This document shows positions 45,075 to 60,079 of a stretch of 64,000 bases of DNA, piece by piece. This DNA comes from Agelas oroides (taxonomy: Eukaryota > Porifera > Demospongiae > Agelasida > Agelasidae), in NCBI GenBank assembly GCA_949130485.1, contig OX422191.1, forward strand, positions 6,263,754-6,327,753, in the 5' to 3' direction. The stretch's first letter is position 1, and each line of letters opens with the position of its first letter. The notes under the pieces are model-generated. The model was not told the DNA's origin. It saw nothing but the letters and a program-made list of their open reading frames with translations, and searched no databases. The position numbers and the translations under genes are program-made.

Positions 45075-45742
45075 GATAAACCACAGTAGACAGGGATTTA
45101 TGGCCATAAATCCCTGTTTACTGTGGTTTATCTGTTATATTCTCCACTCTGATTGGTCCTTGTTGTTATTTGTAAATACACATGGTAGTTTTCACTGTAA
45201 ACAAGGTATGTTATTAGTAAACATGTAAAATAATTTACACTCTAAACAAGGTAGCTTATAGGAAACATCATTTTACAACTTCCTGTGGTATATGGAACAG
45301 AATCTACAGAATCTACAACTTCCTGTCAGTGTATGGAAAATAATACCCACCTCTTACCACAGAAACAAGGGTGAAGTGGAGTATATGTTATAGATAAACC
45401 ACAGTAGACAGGGATTTATGGTCCATAAACAACCCTCGCCCTCGGGCGCGAGGGTTGTTTATGGACCATAAATCCCTGTCTACTGTGGTTTATCTGTTAT
45501 ATTCTCCACTCTGATTGGTCCTTGTTGTTATTAGTAAATACACATGGTAGTTTTCACTGTAAACAAGGTATGTTATTAGTAAACATGTAAAGTAATTTAC
45601 ACTCTAAACAAGGTAGCTTATAGGAAACATCATTTTACAACTTCCTGTGGTATATGGAACAGAATCTACAGAATCTACAACTTCCTGTCAGTATATGGAA
45701 AATAATACCCACCTGTTACCACAGAAAAAGGGTGAAGTGGAG
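45075..45742. repeat. Hairpin-plus-flank unit in tandem (2 copies; third inverted at 58390-58732)
   Basis: Unit of about 318 bp: a palindrome opening GATAAACCACAGTAGACAGG, then about 220 bp starting TCTCCACTCTGATTGGTCC. Copy 1 has a 58-bp palindrome (45075-45132). Copy 2 has a 100-bp one (45393-45492) with an extra GC-rich core (CCCTCGCCCTCGGGCGCG). The third copy is reverse-oriented with its hairpin at 58629-58732. Confidence 0.85.
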
Positions 45743-45756
45743 TATATATATATATA

Positions 45757-46625
45757 TACTATGGTGCGTGGGCGGATGAAAGGCGCCGCATGGGGTCATA
45801 TATGGCATATAGACCGCACAGCTGCGACCGCAGGGAGTATATTGCTGAGTCAGGGGTGTATATTTCAACCGCAAGGGAGTATATTGCTGAGTCAGGGGTG
45901 TATATTTTCAACCGCAAGGGAGTATATTGCTGAGTCAGGGGTGTATATTTGGCACTCAGTCATAACTGCAGCACAAAGAAACGGAAAACTTTTTGTTTTG
46001 CAATGGAATGGCCAATTCCCCCCAGTCCTCACTGCCAGCACTACAGAGCCCCCATACTCAGTACTAGCACAACAGCCAAAGCGTCGCACAAATTTTCCAG
46101 GTTATTCTTGCAGCGATAGTGCTTACTTGGTGTGTTGAACCACGCACGGCTGGACAGACGCTACTGCTCCCCGGCAGCTAGCCGGCACTACCCTGACGGA
46201 TGCTGACGATAATAATTTGACTCGCCAGGCGGTTGATCCAGGGATAGCGCTAGGACAACTGCTAGCTGAACAGTGAGGCTGGGCGTTCTACTGCCAGCTC
46301 GGACCATTGTTTCATGATCGCCAGCTTCCGAGAGCGGCTAGGTAGCAAGCTAGCTCCCCATCGGCATCATGGCCGAGCGCCAGTAGCATCTTGGTTTCAA
46401 GTCGACACGAGCGAAAGGCCCTTCGTCATCGCTCAGACTCTGCCTTGACTGCAGAGATGTTTCGGGGGTCTTTTGGTCGCCTAAGCGTACTAAAACTCAT
46501 CCTTTTCCAGTCAAAAAGCAGCAGCAACGCACAACGAAACGACACCAGCCTCGTCGATTCAAATTCAAAAATGCAATACCGGAAACGGAACCGCATACGT
46601 AATCCGCCCACGCACCATAGTATAT
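45757..46625. mobile_element. 870-bp element with CTATGGTGCGTGGGCGGAT inverted ends
   Basis: The left end ACTATGGTGCGTGGGCGG and right end CCGCCCACGCACCATAGT are perfect inverted repeats, embedded in TATATA on both sides. Interior: three about 36-40 bp tandem units (GGGAGTATATTGCTGAGTCA) at 45832-45945 and GC-rich sequence, no recognised protein. Confidence 0.75.
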
Positions 46626-46626
46626 A

Positions 46627-46808
46627 TTATATGAACCATGGTAAGGCGGTGTATATCGCGAATCATACTACCCTCGACCTCGGTCATCGGAAGTTTGCAG
46701 TTAGATATACCCCTCGCCTGCGGCTCGGGGTATATCTACTGCAAACTTCCTCTGACCTCGGTCTCGGGTAGTATATTCGCCATATACACCTCCTTACCAT
46801 GGTTTATA
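46627..46808. mobile_element. 180-bp foldback element
   Basis: Near-palindrome: left ATGAACCATGGTAAGGCGGT and right CACCTCCTTACCATGGTT, meeting at CCCCTCGCCTGCGGCTCGGGG. Followed by an (AT)n tract at 46813-46853. Confidence 0.8.
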
Positions 46809-46811
46809 TAT

Positions 46812-46812
<1 letters not shown>

Positions 46813-46853
<41 letters not shown>
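46813..46853. repeat. (AT)n microsatellite
   Basis: About 20 uninterrupted AT units between two foldback elements. Confidence 0.95.
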
Positions 46854-46855
<2 letters not shown>

Positions 46856-46856
<1 letters not shown>

Positions 46857-47108
46857 CAGTCCCGTGTAGAAATCGAAGGTTATTCCGTTGCGTATTTCGA
46901 TCGCAACGCTGCGTTCAAAGCGCCGTATCGCTGAACTTCCGTTAAGGGCGGGGCTCATACGCACTTCGTAGATGCGTAAATAGCTAACGAGTCTACGAAG
47001 CGCGTATGAGCCCCGCCCTTAACGGAAGTTCAGCGATACGGTGCTTTGAACGCAGCGTTGCGATCGAAATACGCAACGGAATAACCTTCGATTTCTACAC
47101 GGGACTGC
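46856..47108. mobile_element. 253-bp near-perfect palindrome (long-TIR MITE)
   Basis: Arms of about 115 bp are almost identical inverted copies: left starts CAGTCCCGTGTAGAAATCGA, right ends TCGATTTCTACACGGGACTG. The central loop of about 22 bp is near 46969-46990. Very low divergence suggests a recent insertion or gene conversion between arms. Confidence 0.9.
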
Positions 47109-47268
47109 CACATATATATAACTCACCATTAAATGTTCTTCATCAGGAAAGAAACCAATCTTCTGTATCAGTGCAATGAAAACTAGGAAATATCCTGGTC
47201 CATATATATATGGTGATAAAGCCGAACTAAATATAGATAGTTACACATTATTTTGATCACTTTAACAG

Positions 47269-51620
<4,352 letters not shown>

Positions 51621-51998
51621 GTAAGTCATGGTCAAAGGATACTGGCATATGCTAACTGTTTGCTGCTGCACACTCCTACTTCTTATCAAAGGATGTATAC
51701 ACTTGTGGGACTTTCAAAACATGGAGCCTTTCGAGTGGCCACTGAAACACCCTCTTTGCCATGTTAGAGAACATTTATTGGTAAGTTGAGACTATATTCC
51801 TTTAGGAGGGCACTTTCTATTGATACGCTTGACCTTAGTGCATGGAATAGAGATGACAGCTATAGCTAGGGTGTTATGAGGATAGAAACACAGGTGTCAG
51901 GATCAAGAAGCTCAGTTTGTTACGTCTGATATAGGAGGTTAATTAAATGTTGTTCATTCAGGCAACTAGGGTTACAGCTTTCAGTGTACTGCACTCCC

Positions 51999-52100
51999 AT
52001 ACCCTCAAGGCCACTCCCAGAATGTATCTTAATTGCAGCTGTGGAGAAAAACCAAGTTTTCCACAGCTGTGAGATAATATTTGGGAGTGGCCTTGAGACT
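51999..52100. repeat. Short inverted repeat
   Basis: CAAGGCCACTCCCA and TGGGAGTGGCCTTG flank CAGCTGTGGAGAAAAACCAA-type sequence with its own complement. A hairpin of about 100 bp. Confidence 0.7.
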
Positions 52101-52259
52101 GTTGACCTGAAATCAAAGAATTTAAACCTTACTAGCCTCTACACTGCACTGATTTATTATGTCATCTCTTTACGCCAGGACGTTTTCCTGATGTGGGAGG
52201 TACTTACTTTCTGTCTTGGCTGAGAGGAAGTTTAGAAAAGTTCCTGGCTCAACGATGTT

Positions 52260-52620
52260 GTTTTTGTGGCTTGGTCATTATTGTTCTAAGTCCCAATTCA
52301 TCTTTAAACTAGCCTTGTTCTCAGGTTCTCTCTCAGGTTTTTCTGGGGAGGAACCTGGAAACAAAACACAAACCTGATTGGTTACTCTCTTCATTTTGTT
52401 TCGAGTTTGGTTAGCAAGGTGTATTATGCAGAGAAAGTTTTGTAGCTCTGTGGAAACAAACAAGATTTAGCTCCACACAGATAGCTAGCTAGCTACATGA
52501 AACTTGTTCAGATACACATGGTTAGTAAAGGCAGTAGCTGTAGTACTGGTACTATAGTGTAATCATGGCGATGATGTGACATGAGGAACACTTACCAGTT
52601 TTAATGATCACGGCATTCAT
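52260..52620 (-). repeat. Orphan copy of the membrane-family 5' flank
   Basis: Shares GTTAGCAAGGTGTATT, GTGGAAACAAACAAGATTTA and the GTAGTACTGGTAC segment with the degraded flank of copy D and more weakly with the other family flanks. No ectodomain or membrane region is attached. A smaller match exists at 47370-47470. Confidence 0.5.
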
Positions 52621-53267
52621 GATTAGTCTCTGTAACTCTAAATTTTACTTGTTTTCAGAGCTAATACTGAATCTCATTTTGTTAACCCCAGTTCTTCTAG
52701 CTAACAAATGTATACATGTCCCATTTTGTCTATAATGCAAGTTATGAATGTATGGGGCTGCCACTTCTCTCCTCTCTGTCATTCTCTCCTGGCACTCTTG
52801 CTGGCACAGTTGTAAGTAGTCAAAGAACTTGGGCAAAAAATGAACCATCACAATCACACATCACCAGATTTAGTTTTCTACATATGAATTTGGGCATAGT
52901 TTGTTAGATGAAATGGGCTAACAACCACACAGCTATAGCACAAAACAAGACGTCATTGTCCAAAACTTTTCTGAGTCCTAATACAACCATTTCATATAAA
53001 CAAGTTTAAACTGTAAGCTTGGTATTGCCTGCAAATGAGGACAAAGTCACACGTAACATGTCTTATTTATAGATCATTTGTTTGTTTTTAACAGGGCTGC
53101 ACAGATGTTGACATGTTGGTGGAATGCACAGGAAGGCAAGAGCCGTACATAGTTGCTACAGAGAGTGAAGAGACCATGCAGTACCATGTATACATATAGA
53201 GTCTGATTGCCTTCTTTCCGTACACATTCAGGGAGATGCTTTAGCAGATCTCATCTGTACTTATTTT

Positions 53268-53946
53268 AAAGTCACAAAAAAGTTTGCCAAACGCAAACAA
53301 GCACATGTAGGGATGAAATCCTCAAAAACCAACCAAACAAGACGGGAACGACACCACAATACTTTTACACCATCCCTACATCTTGTGCCATTTTGCCAAA
53401 ACTGTGTGTTTGTATTTGTTTTTTAGTTGTGTGTAGAAGAGGGTTGTCTTGTAGATGGAAGGGTGTGGCGTGGGTGTGTTGTGCATAGTGAGTATGTTGT
53501 GTTGTTGGTGGTTGCTACTGAGTGTAGCAGGTATGGTCCAAGTTGTGTGTAGAAGGTGTGGAGTGAGTGAGGAGTGGTGAGTGTGTGTGTTATGTTGGAA
53601 TGTGCATTATGTTGTTAAGTTTTATGCCTGTTTAGCATGATAGATATGGGTTGTCTTGTATACAGGTGGCTGTGAAGTGAGTAGTGGTAATTTTGTAATG
53701 CTTTGTGAAGGATGGGTTATTTTGTGAGATAGTTGAATGGAGTGAAGTACTATGTTTGTTTGTGGTTGGTGTGGGCTAATAAGTACAAATGTAGAGGGTT
53801 TTGTGTTGTGTACAGGTGGCAAAATGGCACAACATGTAGGGATGGTGTAAAAGTATTGTGGTGTCGTTCCCGTCTTGTTTGGTTGGTTTTTGAGGATTTC
53901 ATCCCTACATGTGCTTGTTTGCGTTTGGCAAACTTTTTTGTGACTT
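53268..53946. mobile_element. 680-bp element with 130-bp near-perfect inverted ends and GT-rich loop
   Basis: The left arm 53268-53395 and right arm 53815-53946 are inverted copies (AAGTCACAAAAAAGTTTGCC, CCTCAAAAACCAACCAAACA). The 420-bp loop is strikingly GT-rich on the plus strand, and the same bias continues outside to about 54300. No protein domain recognised; minus-strand frames are long only because of the base bias. Confidence 0.8.
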
Positions 53947-54059
53947 GTTTCTGTTGTTTTTTTGTTGTTGTTGTGTAACCACACCCCAAGTGAAATGACT
54001 TGTTATGTAGTTTATTGTTGATGTTGATGGATTTCTGGAGGATGTTAGCTGTTTGCACT

Positions 54060-55530
54060 TATCCACTTGACAATGGAATCATGGGTGTAACTGTTGTCTA
54101 ATTGGGTATGTGCATGTGTGTGTGAGTGGTTGTTCTAAGGCACTGTGGTATATACATGACTGTCTACCTGTTCTGTTGTATGACAGGGTTGTAACACTGT
54201 ATGTTGTGTGTTGTCCAAGGAACAGTTTCTATAGCTGGTTATACATTGTGGGCAGGTGTGTGTAGGTTGTGTACGGTGGGTGGCAGGTACATAGGTCATA
54301 AAGAGGTAAGGCATAACTGTGGTAAAGGAACCCTTGGAGAGTAAGAGTGTTTTTCCGGGTTCTTCCAGTACTTGTTACGGGACGCTTGCCTTTTGCTTTC
54401 TTTGTTTCGCAGATAGTTCTGCTTATCCCGCGCCCGTTTCTTGTGGACGTTACGCATACTGCGTTCCTTGTCAAATCCAGCACAAGTACGTCAACTGCTG
54501 TATGAAAGTAGCAACATATGCAATCGTTTGGGAATCAATCGATCGTCAAGTTCTCTACGGAAGTAGAATAACCGCAGCTGCATACCAACTTCACGTGCTG
54601 TAGCTGTTGAACTTCTGTTGACGTAATCGCTATGAATATTCTATTCTAACAAAATGGCGTATAGCAGCAAGCATAAGCGTGGGGTTACCTGAGAATCGCC
54701 GATTAATTCGACTTCTTTCTTTGAGAACGATGAGTGGTGGGTATAATACCCAGTAATTTATGCTGATCTTTCGCGTTTGAATCGTTGTAATAGCTTCAGC
54801 CGTTGTCGTGCTATCGTGGTGAGCAAAAGAAGAAGTCAGAAGATAGACGATTTGCCTTTTTTAGCGACTTGACTGTCAGGTACTTAGCGATGCTTTCCAG
54901 CAAATTTAACGATCCTGTTGCCCATGGAAGCACTCGATAATGTCTGATATGGCTCATGGAGGCCGTTGACTTATCTAACGCGGACATTTCGAGCGTGTCA
55001 TTTGTGCACTTTGAATGTGGCCGCCATTTTTTTTCGGGGTCATCCCTACATATGGCGTACTACCGTACGCCATGATATTTGACATTGCATATCCCAAATC
55101 AGTTTATGCATTGCTGATCTTTTTTCAGCATTTTGTCTTGGGACTAAAGAACAATCAAAAAGTTACACCATCTCTGTGTTCTTCTTTGTCTAGCTAACTT
55201 TTGTGTATTACCTTGTCTCCAGTTTTGTTTTAGTATTATACACTTGGTGCATGCAGTTATTGATGTTTATTGTTATTTAAAGGCTAAACCCTACGAAGTA
55301 CATTAAATGTTTACTTTACTAGTTACACTAACTCCATGTAAGAGTAACTAGTTTAGTGCTCATCATAACTCCATACAAGAGTAAAAATATAATCCTTTGG
55401 GGGCTACACTTGTCTGGCTGTCAGAACTCCTTCAAAAGAGTAACTCTTACTCCTTCTTTTTAACACTGTTCCAGTTAAAAAGCTGAGTAATGGTATACTG
55501 ATGTAAATGAGTTAAATCCTGAGGATGAAC
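54060..55530. other. No recognised gene
   Basis: GT-rich to about 54300. A 95-codon frame at 54319-54603 and an overlapping minus frame are unrecognised. 55270-55460 has loosely repeated AACTCC(A/T)...AAGAGTAA motifs. Nothing else is supported. Confidence 0.35.
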
Positions 55531-55801
55531 ATGAAGAGCCATTGTGGCCTATAACTATATAATATTCCTGGCATTTAGCCACTACTTGTATGCAGCCATG
55601 CAGGATTGCTGATTCTTGCTGTTTATGACAACAGCCATTCTCAGTCACGCTTGGATTCACTATTACAATTTCATTTTCATTAAACTGGTGTCATTACAAA
55701 ATTAAACTAAGGCATGAGTTCATAAAAACAGAATGTTGCAAACCACAAACACATACCTTGTAGTGGACAAACTTTAAATTGTGTCAACAATCAGAAAACA
55801 A

Positions 55802-57641
55802 TTAGTTAATGGAGCTATATGTGTACACAGGAATAAGCCTTCTTGGGTCTTCATTGACTGTCTCTTCATCTTCTGTGGGCTCAGCAGATGTGTGTTCTTC
55901 TGTGGTGGGTAGCACTGGTTCATACTCTCCTGGGTTCATCAGCCGGTCTGGCAAGGAGCCAGTACCAGACTCAGCTTCCACATTCCTTTCAGCTTGACAC
56001 GCATGTGTGGTAGCCTTCAAAGTTTTGTATTTCCTTTTAAGGCATTGAGTGATGCCTGCCTTCTTTGCTAACTTATGGCAGATGTAGAGTATCAGTACCA
56101 GGTGTGGAACAAGTAACAGCAGTGTTGATGCCACAATACAGTATGTTAACAATTTTGTGGTAAGGTGGCTTGTTGCAAGTGTTAGTATCTCAAGAAAAAA
56201 CAGAATGACAATATCAACATTGTTCATAAAGTTTAACTTGTGTGGTCTTGTGATAGCATGAGAACAGGAAGCACATACAAAAAGCACACCTTGTACTTCT
56301 GATGTGTTTGAGGGTAAACGATGGTGATTTAGGAACAAGGCTAGCATCAGTATCCTGAGGATTAGGAATGATGCAGAAACCATCCTGAAGTCACGAGTGC
56401 CATTGGTTCCATCCTTGTACTGTCCCTGAAATGATTCCACAAACATGTGCAGAGCATGCCACCTCCGAAATCCACAACATGAGACACACTTTCTGAACAG
56501 TCTTGTGGGGTACAGAATGAGAAGAATCGTTGGACAGATGATAAATAGTACCAACACACCAACAGCTATAGCTGCATATATGGTTGACTCCTGTGTATGG
56601 CATTCCACAGTTGGATCATAGTACAGAACACAATTTCGCTTGTTTGTCGAAATGTGAATTTCAATGTAGTGCAGCAGTGAGAAGGATACAAATAAAATTT
56701 ATGAAAAAGAGAGAAGCAGAAATGTTGTGAATGCATTGATTATTGATGCTGTGGAGTCCCACAAAATGTCTGTGAAATGGCTTCCATAGCCAAACAACTG
56801 GTCTGAAGTTGTTGTCATGGAGTTTTATACATGCGTAAGTGATGAAAATGAGAAGGATGGGATAAAATGCCACTAGATACTCAAGTGCAAATGCATGAAC
56901 AGTCTTGATGTTGCTGCTTACACAAAATGGTGGAATAACAGAACGAAAAAAGTCCAAGCTCCATATTCCACACAATACTAGTAGCATTTGCAATACCACA
57001 TATGGAAATCCTGTTACTTCATTCTCAATGTACATGTGCAAGGGTACATTCAGGCGTATTGTGTACACTACAAACTGACTCATGAACACAAGAGCACTCA
57101 GTGGGGAGGAGGTGGCTCTTATATGAAAGATCACCACCAGCAAGTACATCAGTTATTGGAAAAAGTTCAAGGAAATAGTACAAGGCCCATCCATAACCAT
57201 GTCCCCAGCACTTACTGCACTCCAGAGTGTATGAGTATAGTGCAATACCGAAGCCATCTTTACACTTCCCACACAGTTCACCTTCTCGATTTAGTGGCCC
57301 ACACATGAACTCATTAAGAAGGGACACATTACTTGGCAACTGGATATACCAGATACGGTCAACATGCATAGTGTTATTGTAGTGCGCGATGCATGGACAA
57401 GGTCCATATTCTGTAGCTTTAGTTGTACTGTTGTAGTTCATACAGTACCCAAACCGAAGTAGCGGAAAGTCTGAACCACATTTGACAGCTTCGTATAATT
57501 CAGAGCAAGAGCATCCAGTGCTTGACTTGTTGTCAGGAATAAACCAGGGAGGACAGACATCTCGTTGGGCAGTAGTCTGCTCTGTGGAACTACAAAACAG
57601 AACGATTACCAAAAAAAAAAAGACAAAAAAATTGCTTTCAT
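55802..57641 (-). pseudogene. Membrane-protein family copy E, full length with frameshifts
   Basis: All parts of the family are present. The start ATG at 57641 is followed by a T homopolymer (11 T) that puts the signal peptide out of frame by one base. The ectodomain 57025-57600 is open (CGPLNREGELCGKCKDGFG, DVCPPWFIPDNKSSTGC). There is a 2-bp deletion at about 57150, a 17-bp deletion near 56762, a further shift in the fifth membrane segment, then an open stretch 55802-56608 covering the last membrane segments and the complete tail (SLPDRLMNPGEYEPVLPTTE, YTYSSIN). Relative to copy A it keeps the tail. Lesions are few, so inactivation looks younger than in copy A; the homopolymer change might be a sequencing error but the others are unlikely to be. 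Confidence 0.85.
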
Positions 57642-57764
57642 GACTCGATACTTGTTGAGTTGGTCACAAAAACGGTTAGGCAACTCCAAAATATGTACAC
57701 TCTGTAGCTAGCTAGTTGCTTTTCAACTCAGAAGTATAACTACACTAGTATTTGATCTTCCAAG

Positions 57765-58162
57765 CATGGGCGGATCTAGCCAAAAAGAACTTGAAGGGGT
57801 GGGCCCGGAAGGAAAGAAGGCGTAGAAGCATCTTAATTTTACGCGTTTCCCGCCGAACACGGTCATAGATAGCTGGCAGGAACGGCTATCGTGGCGCCTC
57901 ACTGTGTTTTAAAACTTCACCTGATGATCAATGAAGTAGTCTATGCCTCCTATCCATGGAATGGAGTCTCTTGGCAGCTACGTAGTCTCGCACGTGAGAG
58001 TTTCGACCATAGACGTCCGTACTATCTCATCTATGGTTTCGACCATCGCGGCGCGCGCTTTGGAGGGGGGGTGGGGGGAGGGGGGCAACTCCGAATGCGA
58101 GAAGCTGCGGAAGTGTGGTGGGAAGAGTGGGCCCTCTAGGCTCCATCCTAGATCTGCCACTG
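57765..58162. mobile_element. hAT-like MITE with 8-bp target duplication
   Basis: Ends CATGGGCGGATCTAG and CTAGATCTGCCACTG are imperfect inverted repeats (12 of 15). CTTCCAAG occurs immediately on both sides (57757-57764 and 58163-58170). The 8-bp duplication and GGCGGATC-type end are characteristic of hAT-superfamily MITEs. No transposase. Confidence 0.85.
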
Positions 58163-58389
58163 CTTCCAAGTACTGGTTACTGCCCTTAGTTGTCTATAGA
58201 AAGTACTATAAGCTGAAGTAGTATGTGCAAATGATCCATTTATCAAAGTTTGTGTCTTTGTCTTGTTACCTGACTTCACAGCAAACTTCTCTATGAAACA
58301 AATCAGCGAATTATTGGTAGATTACTCATGAACTACCTTTAGAAGAATCAGTGCTTGATTGAATATACTTAATCATATACTCCACTTCA

Positions 58390-58732
58390 CCCTTGTTTCT
58401 GTGGCAACAGGTGGGTATTATTTGGATATACTGACAGGAAGTTGTAGATTCTGTAGATTCTGTTTCATATACCCCAGAAGTTGTAAAATAATGTTTCCTA
58501 TAAGCTACCTTGTTTACAGTGTAAACTACTTTACATGTTTACTAATAACATACCTTGTTTACAGTGAAAACTACCATGTGTGTTTACTAATAACAACAAG
58601 GACCAATCAGAGTGGAGAATATAACAGATAAACCACAGTAAACAGGGATTTATGGCCATAAACAACCCTCGCCCTCGGGCTCGGGTGGTTTATGGACCAT
58701 AAATCCCTGTCTACTGTGGTTTATCTATTACA
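58390..58732 (-). repeat. Third copy of the hairpin-plus-flank unit
   Basis: Inverted relative to 45075-45742; hairpin 58629-58732 with a GC-rich core (AACCCTCGCCCTCGGGC). The LINE fragment begins within about 6 bp of its end. Confidence 0.8.
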
Positions 58733-58737
58733 TATAG

Positions 58738-60075
58738 AATGCTGAGACACGGTTTTATGCCATTATCCTTTCAAGATGTTACTATTCAGCCAATACCTAA
58801 AGGATCCAAGGATCCATCCTTGTCTACAAATCATCGCGGAATCGCTCTTGCCTCCTCTCTCAGTAAAGTCATGGAGTGGTCTATTCTTCTCACCTGGGAG
58901 TCGTTCTTCACTACCAGTGACCTACAGTTTGTTTGGGTTTAAGTCAGGCCCTCTGCACTGGTGTATTGAAAGCTGTCATCAACCGTTATTTAAATAATGG
59001 TTCTAAAGTTTATGCCTGCCTGATAGATGCCTCTAAGGCTTTTGATTTGGTTGACCACCGTATTCTCTTTGATAAGCTGTTGGAAAGAGGTACGCCTAAG
59101 CCTGTTGTCCACCTGGTATAAGTCTCAGCAACTATGCATTTGTTGGATGGGGAGATCATCAGACTATTTCCAGTTACTAATGGGGTTCATCAAGGTGGCG
59201 TTCTGAGTCCGATTCTGTTTACAATTTATTTTGATAGTCTTTTGGAATGTCTTCAGGCTAGTGGCAGAGGGTGCTATTGGGACAACCACTTCGCTGGTGC
59301 CCTCTGTTACGCTGATGATCTCACTATCCTGGCCCCTTCTCCTGATGCTCTCAGGAAAATGATAGCTGACTGTGAGGCTTTTAGTCAATCTCATGGGCTG
59401 CGTTTCAACGCTTCTAAGACTCAGTTGATCTGTTTCCGACGAACAACTTACCCTGTGCAATGTCATTTTTGCTTTGATGGACAATCTTTGCCGGTTGTTG
59501 ACTCTATGGTTCATCTTGGTAACACTCTTCAGTTTAATCTGTCGGACAAGCTTGACATTCGTTTGAAGTCAATGTCATTCATCCGTAAAGCTAATACAGT
59601 TCTTTTCCGTTTTAAATGCACCGATCCTCTGACTAAGATGAAGCTATTTCAATCTTACTGCCTTTCACTATATGGGAGTTGTCTGTGGAGGCTAGACTGT
59701 GAAGAACTCAACTCACTTAGTGTTTCCATCATCAGAAGGATATGGAACCTCCCTCGTATTAGTCATACTTCTATTGTCCATTCTGTTGGCTCTGTTGTCA
59801 GTATCCACATTATTGTAGGTTTAGTAGTTTATGTTCTTCTGCCATGTTCCACCCTTCATCTCTTGTTTGTACCATTTTTACTGACAGCTCTCGCGCCTGT
59901 AATTCAAACTTTATTGGATACAACTATTTGTATGGCACTAGTCATTGTAAGTCTTATGCACGTGATCACATTGCCATTGGTAATCTAGTCAGAGAAATTC
60001 GCTTCACGCACACTTTTATTCCTCATTTCAGCCACAGTGAACTGGAAACAATTGTATCAGATGCTGTATCTTTAT
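58738..60075 (+). pseudogene. 5'-truncated LINE reverse transcriptase fragment
   Basis: Non-LTR reverse transcriptase in three frames. 58739-58940: fingers (FQDVTIQPIPKGSKDPSLST, NHRGIALASSLSKVMEW). 58933-59121: motif A (VYACLIDASKAFDLVDHRIL). 59134-59988: motif B (NGVHQGGVLSPILFTIYFD), motif C with the catalytic YADD (GALCYADDLTILAPS) and thumb (LRFNASKTQLICF, YGSCLWRL). One-base shifts separate the blocks, and the C-terminal part (to about 60075) is in further frames. No endonuclease domain is present, which fits 5' truncation at integration. Different lineage from the remnant at 5.6-7.6 kb. Confidence 0.85.
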
Positions 60076-60079
60076 AATT

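Noticed and set aside
53622..54058. Minus-strand 100-120 codon frames rich in Thr, Pro and Gln
   Set aside because: The frames follow from GT-rich composition inside and beside an inverted-repeat element; no domain.
54319..54603. 95-codon plus-strand frame and the overlapping minus frame
   Set aside because: Neither shows a recognisable domain or splice support; the choice between strands cannot be made.
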